Below are positions 27,599-35,510 of a DNA stretch of 64,000 nucleotides, one piece after another. Source of the DNA: Acerihabitans sp015654925 (lineage in GTDB: Bacteria > Pseudomonadota > Gammaproteobacteria > Enterobacterales > Enterobacteriaceae); NCBI RefSeq assembly GCF_047324175.1, contig NZ_CP178732.1:310001-374000 (forward strand), given 5' to 3'. How positions within the stretch are numbered: the first letter of the stretch is position 1; each line of letters starts with the position of its first letter. The translations under genes were made by a program, and so were the position numbers. A model generated the notes under the pieces. It saw only the letters and a list, made by a program, of their open reading frames with translations, searched no databases and had not been told where the DNA came from.

Positions 27599-27732
27599 AT
27601 AACGGCTACAAACCCCAGAGCGCAAAAGTTAGGGTGAATCATCGTTAAAGCCGGTTGGAAGGTCGTTCTTAACCATACTGGATCAATATCATGCCGAATC
27701 AATTCTTATTATGGACGACGTAGGAGTAAATA

Positions 27733-28077
27733 GTGGGCGATAAAGCCGTATCCCCGGGCGAGCAAAACGATCGTGGCGACTTATCCGCAGCCCTGACCCA
27801 AAAGGTATTGGCGGAAATCATGACGATGATGCGGGAGCGACATATTCAGGTCAACCAGGTGCAGGAACAGATGCTGAACTCTCATGTCCGCGCCATGGTT
27901 ATGCGTTCGCTCACCGGCGAGCCGTTGCCGGAGGTTGATATCAGCTTATTTGACGAAATTTCGGCAGATTCAATGGTAATGGCGCAAAACGTGGTGAACA
28001 TATTCGATAACTTACCGATAGAAGAGGCTTATTTATTATCGGTGCACTTCGAAGTTGCCAAAGATAATAATCCTTAA
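27733..28077 (+). CDS. Small stand-alone PRD-domain protein (EF_0829/AHA_3910 type)
   Basis: 114 residues consisting mainly of one PTS-regulation-domain-like helical unit: LTQKVLAEIMTMMRERHIQV, MLNSHVRAMVMRSLTGEPLP and ENLPIEEAYLLSVHFEVAK-like end with a conserved His near the C-terminus. PRD modules are phosphorylated on histidine by HPr or EIIB. A free-standing PRD without a DNA- or RNA-binding domain is characteristic of this conserved cluster, known in Enterococcus and Aeromonas. The start is GTG, with TAGGAG 6 nt upstream. First gene of the operon; function unknown. Confidence 0.8.
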   Translation: MGDKAVSPGEQNDRGDLSAALTQKVLAEIMTMMRERHIQVNQVQEQMLNSHVRAMVMRSLTGEPLPEVDISLFDEISADSMVMAQNVVNIFDNLPIEEAYLLSVHFEVAKDNNP

Positions 28078-28096
28078 TCACAGCGGAGATAACCCC

Positions 28097-28462
28097 ATGG
28101 CACAAGTTACGGTAGCGATTGGCGACAGATTGGGTAAAGGTCAGAAAGTGGCCCAGGGCGTAGAGGCGGCCGGTGGCAAAGCCATCGTGGTGCCGGGCAT
28201 GGCGGCGGATATGAAACTTGGCGATGTGATGAACAGCGAACAGGTCGATTTCGGTATCTCATTTTGCGGCAGCGGCGGCGCCGGCGCCATTACCGCGCAA
28301 AATAAATACGGCTATAAAGCCAAATACGGCATGCGCTCAATCGATGAAGGCGTCACGGCTATTCAGGAAGGGTGCAAGGTCCTGGGCTTTGGTTTTATGG
28401 ATAAAGAAGAACTGGGCCAGAAATTAGTGGAAGCCTGGTTAAAAAAATATGGCAGTGCCTGA
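28097..28462 (+). CDS. Glycine-rich SFCGS-family protein
   Basis: 121-residue cytosolic protein of the SFCGS family, found only in this kind of cluster. The signature SFCGSGGAG places a conserved Cys at residue 57, after a Rossmann-like start VTVAIGDRLGKGQKVAQGVE. The overall shape resembles the YhfU/DUF2620 proteins of the E. coli yhf cluster (IGACNTGAGAA). A conserved cysteine after a beta strand at this size recalls PTS EIIB proteins, which is inference. ATG 28097 is chosen over an upstream extension. It overlaps the next gene in TGATG. Confidence 0.85.
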   Translation: MAQVTVAIGDRLGKGQKVAQGVEAAGGKAIVVPGMAADMKLGDVMNSEQVDFGISFCGSGGAGAITAQNKYGYKAKYGMRSIDEGVTAIQEGCKVLGFGFMDKEELGQKLVEAWLKKYGSA

Positions 28463-28758
28463 TGAAGGCGCAGTCGGTTTTAACCGTCCAGGTCGCGGGT
28501 AAGGGCGAAACGAAAAACAGCGCTTTCGCCGCCGCGTTAAGCCAGGTGCAAACGGCGGTAATGAAATCTACCGGTTATGTTCTGTTACGCATTGAACCGG
28601 AGGACGTCAAAATCATTAAGGCGGAAGAGCAGCGCACTACCGAAAAATTTCTTTTTTTCTTTCTGCCCCGCGAAAAGAAAAGCTTCAGCGTCGTGTTGGA
28701 TATTACCGTCAGTATCACCATGATCGATACCGAAAAAGTCCATTTTACCCTGCGATAA
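28462..28758 (+). CDS. DUF4312-family protein
   Basis: 98-residue soluble protein of the DUF4312 family (EF_0831/AHA_3912 type), with no known function. Alternating hydrophobic strands are visible (SVLTVQVAGKGETKNSAF, YVLLRIEPEDVKIIKAEE, FLFFFLPREKKSFSVVLDIT), suggesting a small alpha/beta fold. Its start overlaps the SFCGS gene stop by 1 bp and the membrane proteins follow, so it is likely a soluble component of the same complex. Confidence 0.83.
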   Translation: MKAQSVLTVQVAGKGETKNSAFAAALSQVQTAVMKSTGYVLLRIEPEDVKIIKAEEQRTTEKFLFFFLPREKKSFSVVLDITVSITMIDTEKVHFTLR

Positions 28759-28788
28759 AGCGCGGGTAGATAATGAAAGGATAATCCG

Positions 28789-29565
28789 ATGTTTCTTATA
28801 ATCTTAATAAAATCACTAATTATCGGCGGGTTGGTGGGCGTTGGGGTAGGGGCGGGGGCGGCGCGTATGTTCCATGCGCCGACCGTACAAGGCATGGGCG
28901 CCTTCCGTACCCTCGGGGAATTAAACTCCTGCGAAGGCGACCCCGCTTCCCACTTCTCTTTCGGCCTGGGCTTTTTCTTCAACGCCTGGGCATCGTCCGT
29001 GGCCGCCGGGTCATTTACCCAGGATGTCGATCATCGCATTATCCCCCATTGGGGCGCCGCGGCGTTGATGATCAAAAACCGCCAGCTCGGCGAAACGATG
29101 CACGATCCCAAACGCATGGCTATCGCCTGCGGCATTATCGGCATGCTGGTGGTGGCGTTCCTCAATACCACCGCGTCCGCCGTGCCGGCCGCCCTACAGG
29201 TTACCGCCGTTAAAGTGCTGGTGCCCGCCGCTAATATCCTGGTTAACACCGTGATGCCGGTTATTTTCTGGCTGGCGGCCATCGATGCCGGCAAGCGTTC
29301 CGGTTTCTGGGCCACCATTTTTGGCGGTTTGGCGCAGCTTATCATGGGCAACGCCGTGCCTGGCCTGGTATTGGGCATTCTGATCGGTAAAGGCGTCGAA
29401 GAGGGCGGCTGGAACAAAATCACCGGCATTATGATGGCCGCGATTATCGCGCTATTTGTCCTGAGCGGTTTCTTCCGCGGTTTTGATGTGAAAACTTTGC
29501 AGTCCTTCAGTCTGGGTGTTCCCGTCTGGCTGGACGCTATCCATAACACCCTGAGCGGTAAATAA
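28789..29565 (+). CDS. DUF4311-family membrane protein
   Basis: 258-residue polytopic inner-membrane protein with about six hydrophobic segments. The N-terminal IIGGLVGVGVGAGAARMFHA, the polar loop RTLGELNSCEGDPASHFSFG and VLVPAANILVNTVMPVIFWL are family features. It pairs with DUF4310 downstream; I infer the two form the membrane channel of an uncharacterised transporter. The start follows AATGAAAGGATAATCCG. Confidence 0.85.
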   Translation: MFLIILIKSLIIGGLVGVGVGAGAARMFHAPTVQGMGAFRTLGELNSCEGDPASHFSFGLGFFFNAWASSVAAGSFTQDVDHRIIPHWGAAALMIKNRQLGETMHDPKRMAIACGIIGMLVVAFLNTTASAVPAALQVTAVKVLVPAANILVNTVMPVIFWLAAIDAGKRSGFWATIFGGLAQLIMGNAVPGLVLGILIGKGVEEGGWNKITGIMMAAIIALFVLSGFFRGFDVKTLQSFSLGVPVWLDAIHNTLSGK

Positions 29566-29584
29566 CCTCCCGAGGAGCCAGACA

Positions 29585-30232
29585 ATGGAAGAAACAAAAC
29601 GCGGCTTTTGGTATGCCGACTGGTCGTTCCCGATTTTCGTCGGGATACTGTCATCCGGTATTTTTGCCGGGACCCATATGTATTATCTCTATGGCATCGG
29701 GGCGTTTAACGAAGTGGCGTTCGTCGCCATGCTGCGCACCGGTATCGATACCGGTGTGTATGGCGCGGTGGCCGCGTTCGGCGCCAGCTTTCTGTTTGCG
29801 CGCATCATCGAAGGGTCGCTGGTGGGTATTCTGGATATCGGCGGCGCGTTGCAGACCGGGGTCGGCCTGGGCGTGCCGGCGCTGCTGCTCGGGGCGGGCA
29901 TCGTATTCCCCCTGCAAAACTTTATCGCTTCCCTGGCCACCGGCATGGTGCTGGGCCTGGCGATTGGCGGCCTGATTATCCTGGCGCGCAAATTCACCAT
30001 CAATCAAAGCAACTCCACCTATGGGGCGGATGTGATGATGGGCGCGGGCAATGCCTCGGGGCGTTTTCTTGGGCCATTGATCATTTTGTCCGCCATTACC
30101 GCCTCTATCCCCATCGGTTTGGGATCGCTGGTCGGGGCGCTGCTGTTTTACCTGTGGAATAAACCGATTACCGGTGGCGCGATTCTCGGCGCGATGCTGC
30201 TCGGCGCGCTGTTTCCAGTGGCCATCGGCTAG
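29585..30232 (+). CDS. DUF4310-family membrane protein
   Basis: 215-residue polytopic membrane protein with about six helices and many Gly residues (GVGLGVPALLLGAGIVFPLQ, LGLAIGGLIILARKFTINQS). A conserved polar segment STYGADVMMGAGNASGRFLG links two helices and could bind substrate. It is the partner of DUF4311; the pair resembles in size the IIC/IID split of mannose-type PTS permeases without clear homology. CGAGGAGCCAGAC before the ATG gives a good ribosome-binding site. Confidence 0.85.
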   Translation: MEETKRGFWYADWSFPIFVGILSSGIFAGTHMYYLYGIGAFNEVAFVAMLRTGIDTGVYGAVAAFGASFLFARIIEGSLVGILDIGGALQTGVGLGVPALLLGAGIVFPLQNFIASLATGMVLGLAIGGLIILARKFTINQSNSTYGADVMMGAGNASGRFLGPLIILSAITASIPIGLGSLVGALLFYLWNKPITGGAILGAMLLGALFPVAIG

Positions 30233-30335
30233 TCCCCGTTTTGGGCGTCCCATGGGCGCCGGATGGGCGTAATGCCTGTAGTCAATACCCTGCGCCGCCG
30301 CCCATGAGCGTGGCGCTGGGCGGTCAGGAGGAAAT

Positions 30336-31478
30336 GTGGCACCCTTATATGACGTTATAATTAAACAAGCGAAACGGGTGGACGGTACTCTGATTGATAT
30401 CGCCATCCATAACGGCCGCATCGCCGCCATCGGTTCGTTATCATCCGCCGCGCGGCGGGAAATCAACCTGGGGGGGCGTTGTTATGTGAGCGCCGGCTGG
30501 ATCGACTCCCACGTCCATTGCTATCCCGCTTCGCCGATTTATCACGATGAGCCGGATCGAGTGGGCATCGACGGCGGCGTCACCACGGTGGTGGATGCCG
30601 GCAGTACCGGCGCCGATCAAGTGGACGACTTTTATCGCCTGGCGCACACCGCCAAAACCCGGGTCTATGCCCTGCTCAATATCGCCCGTACCGGCATTGC
30701 CACCCAGGATGAGCTGGCGGATATGGCGCGTATCGATAAACCGCTGGCCGCCGCGGCCATTGCCCGCCATCCCGGTTTTATCATCGGCATCAAGGCGCGC
30801 ATTAGCAGCAGCGTGGTGGGCGCCAACGGCGTCAAACCCCTGCAGCGCGCCAAGGAGATCCAGCGCGAGAACGGTGATTTGCCGCTGATGGTGCATATCG
30901 GCAATAACCCGCCGGATTTGGGGCGCATCGCCGATTTGCTAACCGCCGGCGATATTATTACCCACTGCTACAATGGTAAACCCAACCGTATCCTGACCCC
31001 GGCGGGTGAACTGCGCGCCTCGGTGCGCCGGGCGCTGGGGCGGGGAGTGCATTTGGATGTCGGCCACGGCACCGCCAGCTTCAGCTTCGAGGTGGCGCGC
31101 CTGGCGATAGCGCAGGGCATCTACCCCCATACCATCAGTTCCGATATTTATTGCCGCAACCGGATCAAGGGGCCGGTGCATAGCCTGGCGGCGGTCATGT
31201 CCAAATTTTTTACCCTCGGCATGACGTTGCCGCAGGTTATTGATTGCGTCACGCAACATGCCGCCGGCATGCTGCGGCTGACCCAAAAAGGGCGTCTCGA
31301 ACCGGGCTTCGACGCGGATTTAACCCTATTCGAGGTACGCCGCGCCCCCTGCGTCTTTACCGATGCACAAGGCCTGTCGGTCGATGGGGAACAACAATTA
31401 ATCCCCCTGGCGGCCGTAGTGGCCGGCGAATGTCTGTTAACGGACGAAGGAAAAGCATCCCATGTCTTCAATTTATGA
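30336..31478 (+). CDS. Amidohydrolase/deacetylase-family metallohydrolase
   Basis: 380-residue TIM-barrel metal-dependent hydrolase (EF_0837/AHA_3915 type). The HxH metal motif is in WIDSHVHCYP, a likely carboxylated Lys in IIGIKARISSSVVGANGVKP, further ligands in PLMVHIGN and ITHCYNG, and the catalytic Asp region near FDADLTLFEV. Relatives deacetylate N-acetyl-amino sugars or hydrolyse cyclic amides; substrate unknown. The start is GTG after CAGGAGGAAAT; an ATG 2 bp earlier is out of frame. The 3' end overlaps the lyase gene by 17 bp. Confidence 0.87.
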   Translation: MAPLYDVIIKQAKRVDGTLIDIAIHNGRIAAIGSLSSAARREINLGGRCYVSAGWIDSHVHCYPASPIYHDEPDRVGIDGGVTTVVDAGSTGADQVDDFYRLAHTAKTRVYALLNIARTGIATQDELADMARIDKPLAAAAIARHPGFIIGIKARISSSVVGANGVKPLQRAKEIQRENGDLPLMVHIGNNPPDLGRIADLLTAGDIITHCYNGKPNRILTPAGELRASVRRALGRGVHLDVGHGTASFSFEVARLAIAQGIYPHTISSDIYCRNRIKGPVHSLAAVMSKFFTLGMTLPQVIDCVTQHAAGMLRLTQKGRLEPGFDADLTLFEVRRAPCVFTDAQGLSVDGEQQLIPLAAVVAGECLLTDEGKASHVFNL

Positions 31479-32580
31479 AAAATACCAGCTTAAGCAAGTT
31501 ATCAACGCATCGGGCCGCATGACTGCCCTGGGTGTTTCCACCCCCCGGCAGGATGTGGTGGACGCCGTTAACCTCGGTTTGAATCATTATTTTGAAATCA
31601 AGGATTTGGTGGATAAGACCGGCGATTATCTGGCCGGTTTGCTGGGTGTGGAAAGCGCGGTGGTGGTATCCTGCGCCTCGGCGGGCATTGCCCAGTCGGT
31701 GGCGGCGGTGATCGTTAAAGACGATGCGGATCTGCTGGTTAATCTGCACAGCGCCCCGCTCGCCGTATCCCATGAAATCGTGCTGCCCAAAGGGCACAAC
31801 GTCAATTTCGGCGCGCCGGTGGGCACCATGGTGGCCCTGGGCGGCGGTAAAGTGGTGGAAGCCGGTTATGCCAACGAATGCTCCGCCGAGCAATTGGCGG
31901 CGGCCATAACCCCGCGCACGGCGGCGGTGTTGTATATTAAATCCCATCATTGCGTGCAAAAAAGCATGCTGTCGGTAGAGCAGGCCGCCGAAGTGGCGCA
32001 TCATCATCAACTGCCGCTGATTGTCGACGCCGCCGCGGAAGAGGACCTGCGGGTATATTATGGCCAAGGGGCCGATTTGGTGATTTACAGCGGCGCCAAG
32101 GCCCTGGAAGGGCCGACCAGCGGACTGGTTATCGGCAAACAACAGCCGGTGGCGTGGGTGAAACGCCAGGGGAACGGCATCGGCCGGGCGATGAAAATCG
32201 GTAAAGAAGGCATTCTCGGCCTGACCCAGGCCATTGAGAGTTACCTGGTGCGGGAAAAAGAATCCGGCAAAGAAATGGTGGAGAAGATGACGCCGTTTAT
32301 CGAGGCGCTTAACTCTCTGCCGGGTATCAAGGCGCGCGTGGTGTGGGACAGCGCCGGACGGGACATCGCCCGTACGGAAATCCATTTCGACGAGCAGGCG
32401 TTCGGCCTGGCCACGCCGGCGATTATCGCCGCGCTGAAAAACGGCGACCCGGCTATTTATTTTCGCGGTTATAAAGCCAACGAAGGCATTATCGAAGTGG
32501 ACGTGCGCAGCGTAACCCCTGAACAGTTAACTATTATTTCTTCACGTATCGCCGAATTAGGAAAAGGACGCCGCTCATGA
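31462..32580 (+). CDS. DgaE-type PLP-dependent ammonia lyase (SelA-like fold)
   Basis: 372-residue pyridoxal-phosphate enzyme of the SelA-like group. The probable PLP lysine is in DLVIYSGAKALEGPTSG, and VVVSCASAGIAQSVAAVI forms the cofactor-binding glycine-rich part. Close family members include DgaE, which converts D-glucosaminate-6-phosphate to KDGP and ammonia in Salmonella. Its immediate partner here is a KDGP aldolase, as in the dga operon, which supports the same chemistry. It overlaps both neighbours and is translationally coupled. Confidence 0.85.
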   Translation: MSSIYEKYQLKQVINASGRMTALGVSTPRQDVVDAVNLGLNHYFEIKDLVDKTGDYLAGLLGVESAVVVSCASAGIAQSVAAVIVKDDADLLVNLHSAPLAVSHEIVLPKGHNVNFGAPVGTMVALGGGKVVEAGYANECSAEQLAAAITPRTAAVLYIKSHHCVQKSMLSVEQAAEVAHHHQLPLIVDAAAEEDLRVYYGQGADLVIYSGAKALEGPTSGLVIGKQQPVAWVKRQGNGIGRAMKIGKEGILGLTQAIESYLVREKESGKEMVEKMTPFIEALNSLPGIKARVVWDSAGRDIARTEIHFDEQAFGLATPAIIAALKNGDPAIYFRGYKANEGIIEVDVRSVTPEQLTIISSRIAELGKGRRS

Positions 32581-33317
32581 AATTAACCCCCAATTATTAC
32601 CGCGACCGGGTTTGCCTGAATGTCCTGGCCGGCTCCAAAGAGAATGCCAGCGCTATATATGCCGCAGCCGAAGGCCATGTGCTGGTGGGCGTACTGTCGA
32701 AAAACTATCCTGATGTCCCCAGCGCGATAGCCGATATGCGCGCCTATGCCGGTCTTATCGGGAATGCCTTGTCGGTGGGGTTGGGCGCGGGCGACCCCGG
32801 CCAATCGGCGATGGTGAGCCAGATTGTCGGCTCGGTGCAGCCGCAGCACGTCAATCAGGTGTTTACCGGGGTCGGCGCCAGCCGCGCGCTGCTCGGCCAA
32901 TCGGACACCCTGGTCAACGGACTGGTTTCCCCCACCGGCCGCGTAGGCATGGTGAAAATATCCACCGGCCCGCTCAGCGCTAAAGCCCCGGACGGCATCG
33001 TACCGATCGAAACGGCTATCGCCCTGCTTAAGGATATGGGCGGCAGCTCGATTAAATTCTTCCCCATGGGCGGCCTGGAACATGAGGATGAATACCGCGC
33101 CGTGGCGCAGGCCTGCGCGCGCCATGATTTTTATCTGGAGCCGACCGGCGGCATCGATCTGGAGAACTTTGCGACGATCTTGCAGATCGCGCTGGACGTC
33201 GGGGTGAAACGGATTATCCCGCATATTTACAGTTCAATTATTGATAAAGCCACCGGCAATACCCGTCCTGAGGATGTGGCGACGCTGCTGGCGATGGTAA
33301 AAAATCAGGTGAAATAA
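32577..33317 (+). CDS. DgaF-type 2-dehydro-3-deoxy-phosphogluconate aldolase
   Basis: 246-residue aldolase of the EF_0839/DgaF type, expected to split KDGP into pyruvate and glyceraldehyde-3-phosphate. Characteristic parts are GNALSVGLGAGDPGQSAMVS, LVSPTGRVGMVKISTGPLS and GSSIKFFPMGGLEHEDEYRA, the last holding the probable Schiff-base lysine. Its ATGA start overlaps the lyase stop. It is the final catabolic step encoded by the cluster. Confidence 0.87.
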   Translation: MKLTPNYYRDRVCLNVLAGSKENASAIYAAAEGHVLVGVLSKNYPDVPSAIADMRAYAGLIGNALSVGLGAGDPGQSAMVSQIVGSVQPQHVNQVFTGVGASRALLGQSDTLVNGLVSPTGRVGMVKISTGPLSAKAPDGIVPIETAIALLKDMGGSSIKFFPMGGLEHEDEYRAVAQACARHDFYLEPTGGIDLENFATILQIALDVGVKRIIPHIYSSIIDKATGNTRPEDVATLLAMVKNQVK

Positions 33318-33320
33318 CCC

Positions 33321-35237
33321 ATGGTAAGATTCCCTAATCAGCGATTGGCCAACTTATTCGACGCCCTACAGGCGGAATCGCTGCCGCAGGAAGAGCTGGC
33401 CAGGCGTTTTTCCGTATCGACCCGCACGGTGCGGGCCGATATTCACGCGCTTAATGCCATCCTGAACGGGCACGGCGCGCAATTTATTCTCAGCCGCGGC
33501 AGCGGCTACCAGCTCAAAATCGACGATGAGCAAAGCTTTGCCTCTTTGCGCCGGCAAACCCCGCGCCGCAACCGCACCCCGCGGTCCAGCGCGGAGCGTA
33601 TCCCGGCCCTGATGGTGCGGTTCCTGAACTCGGCCTATGCCTTTAAAATGGAAGATTTGGCCGACGAATGGTATGTCAGCCGCGGCACGCTGCAAAGCGA
33701 TATGGCCGAGGTGCGCGACCGTCTGGCCCGTTACGATTTGACTATTGAAACCAAACCCCGCCACGGCATGAAGCTGTTCGGCAAGGAGGCGGCTATCCGG
33801 GTTTGCCTGACGGATCTGATGTATTCCCTGTCGCTCGACGAGAGGGATAGCTATCTGCTGGCGAGCGGGATGCTGCCTTTTGAGATCCTGCCCCAGCTTA
33901 CCCCCACCTGGCATCATTGCCTGGCCGCCGGAGGCGTCAAGCTCACCGATGAAGGGGAGCAATATCTGGCCCTGTACTGCGCCGTGGCGATTAAACGCAT
34001 CCAGGAGGGGTATCCTTTACCGGATTTGCCGATGGAAGAGGTGGACGATCGGATCAAAGCCACCTCGGCGCAGCTGGCGCAGCTTATCGAGCCGTTAACC
34101 GGCAAGGGGTTTTCAGCGGCGGAAGAGAATTATCTGCGCATCCATATTGCGGCCCGCCGGGTGCAGGAAATCAATCCTTCGGCCATTAATGCCGACGATG
34201 ACGAAGCGCTGGTGGATTATATCCTCAGTTATATCAACACCCATTATAATTACAATCTGCAAAACGACGCCCAGCTGCGGGCCGACCTGCTGACCCATAT
34301 CAAAACCATGATTACCCGGGTGCGCTATCAAATCACCATTCCCAATCCCCTGCTGGCCAATATCAAGCAGCATTATCCCATGGCCTATGACGTTACCCTG
34401 GCGGCGGTAAACAGCTGGGGCAAATATACGCCGTATGTGATTAGCGAAAATGAAATCGGCTATCTGGTGTTGCATATCGGCGTCGGGCTTGAGCGGCATT
34501 ACAATATCGGCTACCAGCGCCACCCCCAGGTGCTGCTGGTATGCGACAGCGGTAATTCCACGGTGCGCATGATCCAGGCGATGCTGGCGCGTAAATACCC
34601 GCAAATTGCCGTGACCCAGGTTATCTCGCTGCGCGAATATGACAAGCTGGCGACGCTGGAAGAGGATTTTGTTATTTCCACCGTCAGGCTCGGCGAAAAG
34701 AATAAGCCGGTAATGGTGCTGGCCCCGTTCCCCAGCGATTACCAATTGGAACAACTGGGCAAGCTGGTGCTGGTGGATCGCACCCGGCCCTATATGCTGG
34801 AAAAGTTTTTTGCTGAAGAACATTTCATGATCGTCGACCGGCCGATGACCCAGCAGGCGCTGTTTAAGCAGGTGTGCGCGCAGCTGAAGCGCGAAGGCGT
34901 GGTGGGGAAGGATTTCTATCCGTCGGTGGTGGAGCGCGAAGCCATTGTCAGTACACTGCTGGGGGAGGGGATTGCGCTGCCCCATTCCCTGGGACTGCTG
35001 GCCAGGCAAACGGTGATTTATACCATTCTGGCGCCGCAGGGCATCCCCTGGGGGGATAATGAGACGGCCTATGTGATTTTCCTGCTGGCGATCAATAAGA
35101 CCGATTATGAAGAGGCGATGGCCATCTATGAATTATTCGTCACCTTCGTACGCGAGCGTTCCATGCCGCGCCTGCGTGACAGCCAGGACTTCGCCGGTTT
35201 TAAAGCGGTGGCCATCGACAGCCTGAGCCGGGTGTGA
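33321..35237 (+). CDS. BglG/MtlR-like PRD regulator with EIIB- and EIIA-like domains
   Basis: 638-residue regulator controlled by PTS phosphorylation. Order: HTH (about 22-45, EELARRFSVSTRTVRADIHA), second HTH (about 110-135), PRD1 (about 190-285), PRD2 (about 295-400, with His326 and His385), EIIB-Gat-like domain with Cys408 in VLLVCDSGNSTVRM, and EIIA domain with His555 in GIALPHSLG. The layout is that of transcription activators such as MtlR/LicR, not RNA antiterminators. It is the last gene of the cluster, 3 bp after the aldolase, and very likely controls it. Its stop TGA directly abuts the stop of the convergent ptsO. Confidence 0.88.
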   Translation: MVRFPNQRLANLFDALQAESLPQEELARRFSVSTRTVRADIHALNAILNGHGAQFILSRGSGYQLKIDDEQSFASLRRQTPRRNRTPRSSAERIPALMVRFLNSAYAFKMEDLADEWYVSRGTLQSDMAEVRDRLARYDLTIETKPRHGMKLFGKEAAIRVCLTDLMYSLSLDERDSYLLASGMLPFEILPQLTPTWHHCLAAGGVKLTDEGEQYLALYCAVAIKRIQEGYPLPDLPMEEVDDRIKATSAQLAQLIEPLTGKGFSAAEENYLRIHIAARRVQEINPSAINADDDEALVDYILSYINTHYNYNLQNDAQLRADLLTHIKTMITRVRYQITIPNPLLANIKQHYPMAYDVTLAAVNSWGKYTPYVISENEIGYLVLHIGVGLERHYNIGYQRHPQVLLVCDSGNSTVRMIQAMLARKYPQIAVTQVISLREYDKLATLEEDFVISTVRLGEKNKPVMVLAPFPSDYQLEQLGKLVLVDRTRPYMLEKFFAEEHFMIVDRPMTQQALFKQVCAQLKREGVVGKDFYPSVVEREAIVSTLLGEGIALPHSLGLLARQTVIYTILAPQGIPWGDNETAYVIFLLAINKTDYEEAMAIYELFVTFVRERSMPRLRDSQDFAGFKAVAIDSLSRV

Positions 35238-35510
35238 TCAATCTTCGTCAAAGCCGGCGTTAAACAGCTCGATCACCGCCGCCAGGGCCTTGATTTCATC
35301 CGGGCCGCTGGCTTCCACTTCAATCACGCGCCCTTTGGCGGAGTCGAGCATCAGCAGGGCGATGACGCTGCTGGCTTCCGCTTCGGTACCGCTGTCGTTG
35401 CGCAATAATACCTCCGCGTCAAAGCTCTGCACCAAATCGAACAGCTTCATCGCCGGCCTGGCATGCATCCCCAGGCGATTTTTGATTTCCACCGATTGCT
35501 TGACCGTCAT
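35238..35510 (-). CDS. ptsO: NPr, HPr-like phosphocarrier of the nitrogen PTS
   Basis: 90-residue HPr-fold protein that passes phosphate from EI-Ntr (PtsP) to EIIA-Ntr (PtsN); also called npr. The phosphorylated His16 is in NRLGMHARPA. The C-terminal LAAVIELFNAGFDED is typical. Its start overlaps the rapZ stop by 4 bp. In E. coli yrbL follows; here the PRD/DUF431x cluster lies next door in convergent orientation. Confidence 0.96.
   Translation of the reverse strand: MTVKQSVEIKNRLGMHARPAMKLFDLVQSFDAEVLLRNDSGTEAEASSVIALLMLDSAKGRVIEVEASGPDEIKALAAVIELFNAGFDED

Larger units (their letters stand above)
27030..27732. other. 703-bp intergenic region between the toxin-like gene and the PRD/DUF431x operon
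   Basis: The left part (27030-27110) is markedly AT-rich and should carry the minus-strand promoter of the toxin-like gene, a typical H-NS-silenced context. The right part should hold the operon promoter: a CRP-like site at 27546-27567 and an inverted repeat ATTTCC/GGAAAT at 27577-27598 are visible. A 64-codon plus-strand frame at 27236-27430 has no ribosome-binding site and no recognisable content, so I do not call it. A possible 35-codon minus-strand frame is listed separately. Confidence 0.5.
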
